Source of the DNA: Alteromonadaceae bacterium
GTDB taxonomy: Bacteria; Pseudomonadota; Gammaproteobacteria; Pseudomonadales; Oleiphilaceae
DNA: 17,422 bases
Assembly: GCA_013393545.1 (NCBI GenBank)
Contig: JABXHG010000134.1
Coordinates: 1-17,422, forward strand
Direction of reading: 5' to 3'
Shown: positions 6,705-13,936 of the stretch, piece after piece
How the letters are laid out: each line of letters begins with the position of its first letter
Position numbering within the stretch: position 1 is the first letter of the stretch
Translations under genes and position numbers: made by a program
The notes under the pieces: generated by a model
What the model was told of the DNA's origin: nothing
Databases searched by the model: none
What the model saw: the letters and a program-made list of their open reading frames with translations, nothing else

Positions 6705-7859
6705 ATGTTGATCGTTGCCGACGAAAACATACCGTTACTTGAATCCTTCTTTGGCGATATGGGCGAAATCCGCCGCGTTTCCGGCCGCCATATGAGCGCC
6801 GCCGATGTCCGTGACGCTGACGTACTGCTGGTTCGCTCGGTTACCCCCGTTGGCCAGGAATTGCTGGCCGGCAGCCGGGTCAAATTCGTCGGCACCGCCA
6901 CCATCGGCACCGACCACATCGACAAATCATGGCTCCAAAACAAGGGCATCGCCTTCTCCGCCGCGCCAGGCTGTAACGCCAACAGCGTGGTGGAATACGT
7001 GCTGGCGGTATTGTCCCTGCATGCCGAGCGTTGTGGCTATGCCAATGGCAATGAACTGAGTATTGGCGTCGTGGGTGCTGGCAACGTCGGCGGCCGACTG
7101 GCCGAAAAACTGCAACGCCTGGGCTTTAATGTGGTGCTGTGCGACCCGCCCCGAGCCGAGGCGGAGGGCGAACAAGGCCCCGAATTCGCCAGCCTGGAAC
7201 AGGCACTGCAATGCGATGTAGTAACCCTGCATACGCCACTCACAGATCAGGGCCGCCACCCGACCCATCACCTGATTGGCGAAAAACAGCTGGCACAGTT
7301 GAATGCCAGCCAACTGCTCATCAACTCGGGCCGTGGTGAAGTCATCGACACCGAAGCGTTGAAGGCACGGTTACAGCAAGATAACGCCCCTCTGGTCGCC
7401 CTCGATGTCTGGGAAAACGAACCTGCCATCGACCCCGAGCTGGTCGACCTGGTTTGGCTCGCCACCCCGCACATCGCCGGCTACAGCCTGGAAGGCAAGG
7501 TGCGTGGCACGGAAATGATCTACCAGGCCTTGAGCAAACACCTGGGCCTGCCAACACGCAAGAAGGCGGGCCAGTTCCTCCCTGAGCCGCCGCTGAGCAA
7601 GCTTACGTTCACTTCCACAGCCGATGAGCAAAAAGCGCTGAGAACCGCTTTGCGGGTTTGCTACGACCCCAGAACGGATGATGTTCAGTTGAGGTTGGCC
7701 ATGAAAGGGGAGGCCGGCGAGCGTGCTGAAGCTTTTGATGGTTTGCGCAAAAATTACCCGGTACGCCGCGAATGCTCCAGCCTGAAAGTTCAACTGAAAG
7801 GTGCAGGGCGTTCAATGCAGGAAAGCTTTAAAGCGGTTGGTTTCAAACTGAAGCTTTAA
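6705..7859 (+). CDS. pdxB: Erythronate-4-phosphate dehydrogenase PdxB
   Basis: PdxB oxidises 4-phosphoerythronate with NAD in the DXP-dependent pathway to pyridoxal 5'-phosphate. The 384-aa product has the D-2-hydroxyacid dehydrogenase layout: N-terminal catalytic half with [16 protein letters not shown], the [13 protein letters not shown] and [13 protein letters not shown] signatures, a Rossmann motif GAGNVGG at 124-130, and the catalytic triad Arg210 (NSGRGEVID), Glu239 (WENEPAID) and His256 (TPHIAGYS). A PdxB-type C-terminal dimerisation domain follows (about residues 285-384). The start is clear: AAGGAG lies 8 bases before the ATG. It is the last gene of the epmC-rhlB-pdxB group. Its stop overlaps the htpX stop tail to tail. 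PLP made through this pathway is the cofactor of AlaA nearby, but that proximity is probably coincidental. Confidence 0.96.
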   Translation: MLIVADENIPLLESFFGDMGEIRRVSGRHMSAADVRDADVLLVRSVTPVGQELLAGSRVKFVGTATIGTDHIDKSWLQNKGIAFSAAPGCNANSVVEYVLAVLSLHAERCGYANGNELSIGVVGAGNVGGRLAEKLQRLGFNVVLCDPPRAEAEGEQGPEFASLEQALQCDVVTLHTPLTDQGRHPTHHLIGEKQLAQLNASQLLINSGRGEVIDTEALKARLQQDNAPLVALDVWENEPAIDPELVDLVWLATPHIAGYSLEGKVRGTEMIYQALSKHLGLPTRKKAGQFLPEPPLSKLTFTSTADEQKALRTALRVCYDPRTDDVQLRLAMKGEAGERAEAFDGLRKNYPVRRECSSLKVQLKGAGRSMQESFKAVGFKLKL

Positions 7860-7863
7860 AGCT
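7824..7863. repeat. Repeated palindrome at the pdxB/htpX stop overlap; possible two-way terminator
   Basis: The 12-mer AAGCTTTAAAGC occurs at 7823-7834 and again at 7851-7862. Because its core GCTTTAAAGC is self-complementary, the copies can also pair with each other as an 11-bp stem (7824-7834 with 7853-7863) around an 18-base loop. The second copy lies within the perfect palindrome AGCTTTAAAGCT (7852-7863), which contains both stop codons. No T run follows on either strand, so it is not a canonical intrinsic terminator. Confidence 0.4.
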
Positions 7864-8737
7864 GCGCCTCCTGCAACGCCTTGATACGATCTTCCAGCGG
7901 CGGGTGAGTCATGAACAAGCTGGCCAGTCCCTGCCGAGCGCCCTGGTTGATGCCGAACGCCTGCAGGGTATCAGGCATCTGATCCGGCACCTCACTCTCT
8001 TTCTTCAGGTGCGCCAACGCACTGATCATCGCCCCACGGCCGGCCAGCTGGGCACCGGCGATATCCGCCCGGAATTCACGGCGGCGGGAGAACCAGAACA
8101 CGATGGTACTGGCCAGAATGCCCAGCACAATCTCGGCAATAATGCTCACCACGAAAAAGCCGATGCCATGGCCTTCCTCGTTTTTGAACACCACCCGGTC
8201 AACAAACGAGCCGATCACCCGTGACGCAAAAATCACAAAGGTATTCACCACCCCCTGAATCAGGGTTAGTGTCACCATGTCGCCGTTGGCCACGTGGCCG
8301 ATTTCATGGCCCAGAACGGCCCGGATTTCTTCTTTATCAAAGCGGGAAAGCAAGCCCTCGCTGACTGCCACCAGGGAGTCATTCTTGTTCCAGCCGGTGG
8401 CAAACGCGTTGGATTGAGAAGCGGGGAATATCGCCACTTCGGGCATGCCGATACCGGCTTTTTTGGCAAGCTCGGCCACGGTATCCACCAGCCAGCGTTC
8501 GGCTGGCGTGCGCGGTTTTTCGATGATTTTGGCCTTGGTGCTCCACTTGGCCATGGTTTTGGACAGGAACAGCGAAATGAACGCACCGGCAAAGCCGAAG
8601 ACCGCCGCAAAGGCCAGCAGAGAACCATACTGGATGCCGTTTTGCGCCAGATAGCTGTCCACGCCCAGCAAGCGCAGGGTGAAGCTGGCAACCAGAATAA
8701 CGGCCAGGTTGGTGGCCAGAAATAAAAGAATGCGCAT
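7856..8737 (-). CDS. htpX: Membrane metalloprotease HtpX
   Basis: HtpX is an inner-membrane zinc endopeptidase (M48) that, with FtsH, clears damaged membrane proteins under heat and envelope stress. The 293-aa product matches the E. coli length. Visible features are two N-terminal membrane helices (about 4-24 and 38-58), the zinc motif HEIGH with His144, Glu145 and His148, two further helices (about 160-178 and 192-214), and the third ligand Glu221 in [11 protein letters not shown]. The ending [13 protein letters not shown] is also typical. The ATG at 8737 has a GGGA-type Shine-Dalgarno about 8 bases upstream. A sigma-32-like promoter lies in the 92-bp gap upstream, so it can be transcribed independently of the 157-aa gene and alaA on the same strand. 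Its stop codon overlaps that of convergent pdxB. Confidence 0.96.
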   Translation of the reverse strand: MRILLFLATNLAVILVASFTLRLLGVDSYLAQNGIQYGSLLAFAAVFGFAGAFISLFLSKTMAKWSTKAKIIEKPRTPAERWLVDTVAELAKKAGIGMPEVAIFPASQSNAFATGWNKNDSLVAVSEGLLSRFDKEEIRAVLGHEIGHVANGDMVTLTLIQGVVNTFVIFASRVIGSFVDRVVFKNEEGHGIGFFVVSIIAEIVLGILASTIVFWFSRRREFRADIAGAQLAGRGAMISALAHLKKESEVPDQMPDTLQAFGINQGARQGLASLFMTHPPLEDRIKALQEAQL

Positions 8738-8787
8738 GGTTGGTTTCCCGTTAACCGCGTTGGAATTCAGTGGATTGTCTGACCGGA

Positions 8788-8815
8788 ATATAGGGGCCGG
8801 GTTCGCTGGTTCAAG
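8788..8815 (-). promoter_or_regulatory. Heat-shock (sigma-32) promoter of htpX
   Basis: On the minus strand, CTTGAA (8810-8815), a 13-bp spacer and CCCCTATAT (8788-8796) resemble the sigma-32 consensus CTTGAA-N13-15-CCCCATNTA. Transcription would begin near 8780, giving a leader of about 43 bases. htpX is a known heat-shock gene in E. coli, which supports the assignment. Confidence 0.65.
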
Positions 8816-8829
8816 CGTCTTTCGTTAAT

Positions 8830-9303
8830 TTAATGAAAGTGCCCGGCCAGGGTCTCGGCAAAAAACGCCGACTGCACCGTCAGGCTGATTTTGTCGGAGT
8901 GGCCGCTGCGGATGGCGGACTTCAGCAGGTGTACGTAGGAGGACAGGTCTCGCTGCACCGAGGGTGGCAGGTTATCGCGGCTCGCCGTTGGAGTAACCCG
9001 CTCCACGATGGCGGTTGGAGCCGGAGTGCTCAGGCGGACAAATGCCTGGTGGGTTAAAACCGCCTGGTCCAGGGCTTCCTGGCGAATCGTATCCACGTAG
9101 CGGAGCAGGCCTTCTTCTTCAAGCCAGAGCAGGGCACCGAAACAGGCGCTGTGGCGCGGGCTGTGCAGGCCGAATTCGTCAGGCTCATCAGGCCCGGCGA
9201 TGTCCTCGACAAACAGGTTGGTACGCCGGGGAAACACCGAATACAGCTGAACCAGTGCCACGGCAACGTCCTTGTAGAATTCCTCGACGTGAATGTCGGC
9301 CAT
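8830..9303 (-). CDS. Conserved hypothetical protein between alaA and htpX
   Basis: This 157-aa cytosolic protein has no signal peptide, membrane segment or catalytic motif that I recognise. The first 95 residues read as a compact helical domain: helix EEFYKDVAVALVQLYSVF, then a short helix FVEDIA, then SACFGALLWLEEEGLLRYV followed by a likely beta hairpin. That order is compatible with a winged-helix fold, but this is inference from pattern only. Residues from about 95 to 120 look like a loose linker, and the C-terminal 40 residues form amphipathic helices (SSYVHLLKSAIRSG). The start is firm, with AGGAG 5 bases before the ATG. It begins 12 bp after the alaA stop and so is probably co-transcribed with it; htpX follows after 92 bp. 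I recall a similar small gene between the alaA-like aminotransferase and htpX in Pseudomonas, so it is probably a real conserved gene. Confidence 0.85.
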   Translation of the reverse strand: MADIHVEEFYKDVAVALVQLYSVFPRRTNLFVEDIAGPDEPDEFGLHSPRHSACFGALLWLEEEGLLRYVDTIRQEALDQAVLTHQAFVRLSTPAPTAIVERVTPTASRDNLPPSVQRDLSSYVHLLKSAIRSGHSDKISLTVQSAFFAETLAGHFH

Positions 9304-9315
9304 GAAAGCTCCTGA

Positions 9316-10530
9316 TTACTGGCGGTAGTGTTCCAGGAAGTTGCCCAGCCGGCCCATGGCATCGGCCATGGTGTCCTGGCGTGGCAGGAACACAACCCGC
9401 AGGTGTTGCTTGTCGTCGATGTTGAACGCCGAACCCTGTACCAGCAGGATCTTTTCCTGCAGCAGCAGGTCCAGCACCAGCCTTTCATCGTTCACGATGG
9501 GGAAATGTTTCGGGTCCAGTTTTGGGAACAGGTAAAGCGCGCCTTTAGGCTTTACACAGCTGACGCCGGGTATGTCATTGAGCATCTTCCAGGCGGTTTC
9601 CCGCTGTTCGTACAATCGTCCGCCCGGGGCCACCAGGTCGTCGATGGACTGGTATCCCCCCAGAGAGGTCTGGATGGCCAACTGCGCCGGTACGTTGGCG
9701 CAGAGGCGCATGTTAGAGAGCATCTCGATGCCCTCAATCAAATCCTGTGCTTTGTGTTTGGCACCGCTGATGATCATCCAGCCGGAGCGGTAACCGGCCG
9801 CCCGGTAGTTCTTGGACAAGCCGTTGTAGGTGAAAAACAACACGTCATCGGCCATGGAGGCAATGGAAGTATGCACCGTGCCGTCGTACAGGATCTTGTC
9901 GTAAATCTCGTCCGAAAGGATGATCAGGTTGTGCTTGCGTGCCAGCTCAATCACCTGTTGCAGCAGCTCTTTGGAATACACCGCGCCGGTGGGGTTGTTG
10001 GGGTTGATCAGCACAATGGCGCGGGTGCGGCGCGTAATCTTCTGCTTGATATCGTCGATGTCCGGGAACCAGTCCTGCTGCTCATCGCAGCGGTAGTGTA
10101 CCGGCTTGCCGCTGGAGAGAGTGACGGCGGCCGTCCAGAGCGGGTAGTCCGGTGCAGGAATCAGTACCTCGTCGCCGGTATTGAGCATGGCCTGCATGGA
10201 CATGACAATCAGCTCACTGACCCCGTTGCCCAGGTAGATGTCGTCGATGTCGACCCGGTCAATGCCGCGCTGCTGACAGTAATGCATCACGGCCTTACGG
10301 GCGGAGAACAGGCCCTTGGATTCCACGTAACCCTGGGCCTGGTGCATGTTGTAGATCACGTCCTGCTGGATTTCCTCCGGTACATCCAGCTCGAAGGCCG
10401 CCGGGTTACCGATATTGAGCTTCAGCACGCGGTGGCCTTCTTCCTCAAGCCGACGCGCCTCGCGCAGAACAACGCCACGGATTTCGTAACATACATTGTC
10501 GAGTTTGGCGGATTTGAAGTAGTTCTGCAT
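9316..10530 (-). CDS. alaA: Glutamate-pyruvate (alanine) aminotransferase AlaA
   Basis: AlaA is a fold-type I, PLP-dependent enzyme that makes alanine from pyruvate and glutamate. The 404-aa product parallels E. coli AlaA along its whole length: KLDNVCYEIRG near the N-terminus, LNIGNPAAF (37-45), GNGVSELIV (101-109), PAPDYPLWTAAV (125-136), INPNNPTGAVYSKELL (175-190), DEIYDKILYDG, and the PLP-binding Lys240 in NGLSKNYRAAGYRSGW. The ATG at 10530 fits the family start. An in-frame upstream start at 10575 would add 15 unrelated residues and overlaps a candidate -10 element. AAGGA lies about 12 bases before the ATG. It is preceded by the hybrid kinase gene on the same strand (89-bp gap) and followed by the 157-aa gene. 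Confidence 0.94.
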   Translation of the reverse strand: MQNYFKSAKLDNVCYEIRGVVLREARRLEEEGHRVLKLNIGNPAAFELDVPEEIQQDVIYNMHQAQGYVESKGLFSARKAVMHYCQQRGIDRVDIDDIYLGNGVSELIVMSMQAMLNTGDEVLIPAPDYPLWTAAVTLSSGKPVHYRCDEQQDWFPDIDDIKQKITRRTRAIVLINPNNPTGAVYSKELLQQVIELARKHNLIILSDEIYDKILYDGTVHTSIASMADDVLFFTYNGLSKNYRAAGYRSGWMIISGAKHKAQDLIEGIEMLSNMRLCANVPAQLAIQTSLGGYQSIDDLVAPGGRLYEQRETAWKMLNDIPGVSCVKPKGALYLFPKLDPKHFPIVNDERLVLDLLLQEKILLVQGSAFNIDDKQHLRVVFLPRQDTMADAMGRLGNFLEHYRQ

Positions 10531-10573
10531 GGGCGTCTGATTTCCTTGAAAAACAGTCTGGTTTAAAACAACC

Positions 10574-10601
10574 ATTCTAGCGGACCAACGGGGCCGGGTA
10601 A
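10574..10601 (-). promoter_or_regulatory. Possible promoter of alaA
   Basis: On the minus strand a -10-like TAGAAT (10574-10579, 5 of 6) lies 16 bp after a poor -35-like TTACCC (10596-10601). A start near 10567 would leave a leader of about 37 bases to the ATG at 10530 and would rule out the upstream start codon at 10575. Confidence 0.3.
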
Positions 10602-10619
10602 CAGGGGCGGGTAGCCGAT

Positions 10620-12935
10620 TTAGCCAGATTGGTTATCGATCCATCGGGCTATGACGGCTTCCAGCTGGTCCCGGTTGTAGGGTTTGGTGATGTAGTCGTC
10701 CATACCGGCATTCAGGCAGGCCTGCCGGTCACCCTCCATCACGTTGCCGGTAACCGCGATGACCGGCAGGGATTGCCACCGTGGATCGCCCCGAAGCGCC
10801 CGGGTGGCCTGGTAACCGTCCATGACCGGCATCTGGCAGTCCATTAACACCAGATCGTAGTGCTGGGATTGGAGCGCTTCCAGCGCCCGCTTGCCGTTTT
10901 CGGCGTGGCCTACCCGATGCCCCAGTTTTTTCAGGATACCGCTGGCCACCAGCTGATTCACCTGGTTGTCTTCCACCAAAAGAATGTCCAGCCCGGTTTG
11001 TTGCGGTTCGGCTGCTGGTGTTGTCGTGATGTTGGAGCCACCGGAAGTGTTCGCTTCACCGAGCGCGTTCCTCAGGCACTGGAACAGCTCCCCGCGCCGG
11101 AGCGGCAAGGCAAGCACGCAGGTTATCCGGGGGGCGGTGCTGGCGGTGCCGTGCCGGTTTGCCAGAACAACGCCTGCTCCCTCCCAATGGCGAGCCCGGG
11201 CGGGGTCGGCGGTCAGCAGAATGGCATTGGGATTGCGCTCGGGCTCCCGTACCGGAATGCTCCATGCTCGTAACTGGGATTCGATGGCCAGCCGGTGTGG
11301 ATCCGTTTCGGCAATGTCCATGGCCACGCCCGTGTTTTTCAGGGCACTCAGAGTCTGTTCCGGCAGTGGCAGTTTTTCCTGCTGATAGATGGCCAGCGGC
11401 AGGGTGACGGTGAAGTGGCTGCCCTGGCCCTGCCGGGATTCCACTTCGATCTTGCCTCCCATGCGGTCCACCAATTGACGACACAGGGTCAGGCCCAGGC
11501 CGGTGCCGCCGTAGCGCCGGGTGGTGTCCGGGTCGGCCTGGGAAAACGCCGAAAAAATGTGAGCCTGGGCCTGCTTGGACATGCCGATGCCGGTGTCGAT
11601 AATCTCCAGCTGTACCCGATCGCCACTGTAATCGGCGCGAACACGAATTACGCCCCGGTCGGTGAACTTGATGGCATTGCTGAGCAGATTGTTGAGAATC
11701 TGGCGAGTGCGGGTCGGGTCACCCAGAAAACAATCCGGCAAATCGGGTACGGTCTCGTTGACCAGATCAATCTGCTTTCGATGGGCCTGTTGGGCGTGGA
11801 GGGTGGCGGTTTCTTCCACCAGCGTGCGTAAATCGAAGGGGATGGTTTCCAGGCTGAGCTTGCCGGCTTCCACCTTGGATACATCCAGAATGTCGTTGAG
11901 CAAAGCCATCAAGCTCTGGCCCGCCTGATGGGCAATCTCCAGACGATTGCGCTGGGCCTGATCCCGGGTGTTTTCCAGAGCGAGGTCGATCATGCCCATC
12001 AGGCCGTTGAGTGGCGTGCGAATCTCATGACTCATACTGGCCAGAAAATCGGCTCGTGACCGCGCCCGGCGCACGGCGTCTTCCTTGGCGCGCACCAGTG
12101 CCCGGTTACCCTGTTGCAGGGCCCGGTTCTTTTCCGAAATTTCCCGGGTACGGTCCTTGACTTCCCGCTCCAACCGGCTGGAATAGTGCTTCATGGCACT
12201 TTCCGCTGCCCTGAAGTTGGCCACGCTGTTTTCCATATGGGCCAGGTGCTGGTTGACGATCGTCACCATGGTGCCGATTTCGTCGTCCTGGTGGTTGGCG
12301 GGCACCGGCAGGCGGGCGTTATCCGGCGAATCGACGTTAACCCGGCCGAGAGCATGGATGAGCGTCATCATCGGGCGGGTCAGCACCATATAAAAAATCA
12401 CCAGCAATACCATCGACAATGCCAGGCTTTTGAGCAGGCCGATCAGCAGTGTTGAACTGGCCATTTCCAGAAATTCAGTGCCGTAATGGTGGGTATCGAT
12501 GGTGACTTGCAGGCGGCCCAGAGGAAGGTCTTCCAGTTGACGCACGTTGAGATCGGTGCTGAAAACTTGTCTGGCGCCAAACAGCCGGTCGCTCAACCAG
12601 CGGTAACGGGATGCCGGTTTTGCCTCGCTGGCCGCTGACATGGTGTTGCCCTCGGAATCAAGAATCCGGGCGTCAATGGTGGCGGGGTGTTCCAGCAGCC
12701 CGTCCAGCAGTTCCTCGGCCAGGCGGATGTTGATGTTGTAGGCAATCTGCGACGCCGGGCTGTGGCTGATGCGCATCAGCGCCTGAATGTCCTGTTCCAT
12801 GGACGCTCTGGCATCGAAGTAGTGTTGGCTAATCTGTACCAGGTTCAGCGCCAGGCCCACCAGCATGGCCACCAACACTGTGTCGCGGGTCAGTCGCCAC
12901 GACAAGCGCCGCCGGAACGGATTGAACGCCGGCAT
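10620..12935 (-). CDS. Membrane hybrid histidine kinase with one degenerate and one intact receiver domain
   Basis: Layout of the 771-aa protein: membrane helix 1 (about 19-37); a periplasmic region of about 125 residues; membrane helix 2 (about 162-185); HAMP (about 186-240); coiled coil (about 242-290); HisKA with phospho-accepting His303 (MSHEIRTPLNG); HATPase with NLLSNAIKFT, DTGIGMS and GGTGLGL; a degenerate receiver (about 533-625); an intact receiver (about 649-766) with Asp699 (LVLMDCQMP) and Lys751 (YITKPYN). It ends just after that receiver, so there is no HPt domain and phosphorelay needs a separate HPt protein. The architecture is close to BarA/GacS-type kinases minus HPt. The signal sensed is unknown. 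The ATG at 12935 overlaps the stop of the 257-aa membrane gene by one base (TGATG), and no good Shine-Dalgarno exists, so translation is probably coupled. Confidence 0.9.
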   Translation of the reverse strand: MPAFNPFRRRLSWRLTRDTVLVAMLVGLALNLVQISQHYFDARASMEQDIQALMRISHSPASQIAYNINIRLAEELLDGLLEHPATIDARILDSEGNTMSAASEAKPASRYRWLSDRLFGARQVFSTDLNVRQLEDLPLGRLQVTIDTHHYGTEFLEMASSTLLIGLLKSLALSMVLLVIFYMVLTRPMMTLIHALGRVNVDSPDNARLPVPANHQDDEIGTMVTIVNQHLAHMENSVANFRAAESAMKHYSSRLEREVKDRTREISEKNRALQQGNRALVRAKEDAVRRARSRADFLASMSHEIRTPLNGLMGMIDLALENTRDQAQRNRLEIAHQAGQSLMALLNDILDVSKVEAGKLSLETIPFDLRTLVEETATLHAQQAHRKQIDLVNETVPDLPDCFLGDPTRTRQILNNLLSNAIKFTDRGVIRVRADYSGDRVQLEIIDTGIGMSKQAQAHIFSAFSQADPDTTRRYGGTGLGLTLCRQLVDRMGGKIEVESRQGQGSHFTVTLPLAIYQQEKLPLPEQTLSALKNTGVAMDIAETDPHRLAIESQLRAWSIPVREPERNPNAILLTADPARARHWEGAGVVLANRHGTASTAPRITCVLALPLRRGELFQCLRNALGEANTSGGSNITTTPAAEPQQTGLDILLVEDNQVNQLVASGILKKLGHRVGHAENGKRALEALQSQHYDLVLMDCQMPVMDGYQATRALRGDPRWQSLPVIAVTGNVMEGDRQACLNAGMDDYITKPYNRDQLEAVIARWIDNQSG

Positions 12936-13708
12936 CAGGAATCGTAATCGGCTTTCTTTTTCCAGGACTCGTCTTCCTGCAGGAAGTTGTCCCACTCCTT
13001 GTCGAGTTTGGAAGAGCCGCCGCCTTCTTCCACATTACCAGCAGCAATCTGGTCTTCCAGTTCCTTGATGCGCGAACGGAAGCTTTTGACTGCTTTCACG
13101 GCCAGCGGATTATCCCGGGATTTGCCCATTTCAGTGCTGGCCAGGTGATAAGCGTGAATAGCCTTGCGGGTTTCGTTTTTCTTGAGGTGATCCCGAGCCT
13201 GGAATACGTACAGATCGGCGTGGGTTTTGTGCACCAGGAACAGTACGTGTTTGAGGTGCTTTTTGGCGGTCGGGGTATCCAGTCGGCCGCCCTTGTGCAT
13301 GGCCTCGATCATGCTGAACAGGGTTTGCAGCAGCTTCTTGATGTAGTTGGCCTTGTCTGGCGTGTCGATTTTCACGGACGGCCGGTTGTCGTTTTTGTCC
13401 TTGATTTGCTGGCGGGTCTGGCGAACCCCTTCGAGCCAGCTGGTAACGGGCTGATCCGATTTCAGCGTCAACAGGCCGTTACAGGCGTCTTCCATGCGTT
13501 TGAGCAGCAGCAGTTTGAGTTCGTCGGTCAGGTACTGGCCGGGCAATTCGGAGAGCAGCCGGTTGGCCATGTTGAAGCTGTCTTCGAGACCGGTCATTCG
13601 GCGGGCACGTTCAATCCGGGCCTTTTCCCGCATCTGGCTGAGGAAAATAATAATTAGCGAAACGCCAACAATGGCGGCAAGCAGCAGCACAATGGTAATG
13701 GTATCCAT
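12935..13708 (-). CDS. Membrane-anchored helical protein of unknown function, coupled to the hybrid kinase
   Basis: This 257-aa protein has one N-terminal membrane helix (about residues 4-24, ITIVLLLAAIVGVSLIIIFL) followed by basic residues (MREKARIERARR), so the body should face the cytosol. The remainder is almost all predicted helix, highly charged, with no enzyme motif I recognise. Residues about 165-200 (HADLYVFQARDHLKKNETRKAIHAYHLAST) resemble a helical hairpin of the TPR kind. A coiled-coil-like helix lies near 205-225, and an acidic tail ends KKKADYDS. It is the first gene before the hybrid kinase and its TGA overlaps the kinase ATG, so the two products are probably made together. GGAG lies 14 bases before the ATG at 13708, farther than ideal. 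It diverges from the LysR gene across 228 bp. Function is unknown. Confidence 0.85.
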   Translation of the reverse strand: MDTITIVLLLAAIVGVSLIIIFLSQMREKARIERARRMTGLEDSFNMANRLLSELPGQYLTDELKLLLLKRMEDACNGLLTLKSDQPVTSWLEGVRQTRQQIKDKNDNRPSVKIDTPDKANYIKKLLQTLFSMIEAMHKGGRLDTPTAKKHLKHVLFLVHKTHADLYVFQARDHLKKNETRKAIHAYHLASTEMGKSRDNPLAVKAVKSFRSRIKELEDQIAAGNVEEGGGSSKLDKEWDNFLQEDESWKKKADYDS

Positions 13709-13832
13709 GGTGTCAGTCAGGGCTCCGGGTCGGGGTAATGCGTCAAACCGAAAGAATGTTATCAGTAAAGTCCTGAGAGCCTAGCAGATTTGTTCGGATA
13801 CGTCCGTTTCCGGTTGTAATCCTGTGATGGCT

Positions 13833-13847
13833 ATTCATTTTGTGAAT
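13833..13847. promoter_or_regulatory. LysR-type operator in the divergent region
   Basis: ATTCA-TTTTG-TGAAT is a perfect 5-bp inverted repeat with a 5-bp centre and contains the T-N11-A pattern (13834-13846) typical of LysR-family binding sites. It overlaps the -35 of the candidate lysR promoter and lies about 125 bp before the divergent 257-aa gene, a usual arrangement for autoregulation plus control of the divergent operon. Confidence 0.5.
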
Positions 13848-13867
13848 TCGTGTGTTTTAAGTATCAT
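13840..13867 (+). promoter_or_regulatory. Candidate promoter of the LysR regulator gene
   Basis: TTGTGA (13840-13845, 4 of 6), a 16-bp spacer and TATCAT (13862-13867, 5 of 6) would start transcription near 13874, about 63 bases before the GTG at 13937. It overlaps the LysR-type operator. Confidence 0.4.
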
Positions 13868-13875
13868 AATTATGA
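13864..13875. repeat. 12-bp perfect palindrome near the lysR transcription start
   Basis: TCATAATTATGA is self-complementary over 12 bp and covers the candidate -10 and start region of the LysR gene. It could be a second regulator half-site or simply an AT-rich promoter sequence. Confidence 0.3.
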
Positions 13876-13936
13876 ATAATGGTGTGGTGTTAAGCTATTT
13901 CGGCAGAAAACGAGAAAGGTGAAAGAGGAGAGAATA

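Noticed and set aside
9328..10566. A 412-codon open frame on the plus strand
   Set aside because: It lies wholly antisense to alaA, has low-complexity His/Val-rich sequence with no family resemblance and no ribosome binding site. It is a by-product of the GC-rich codon pattern of alaA.
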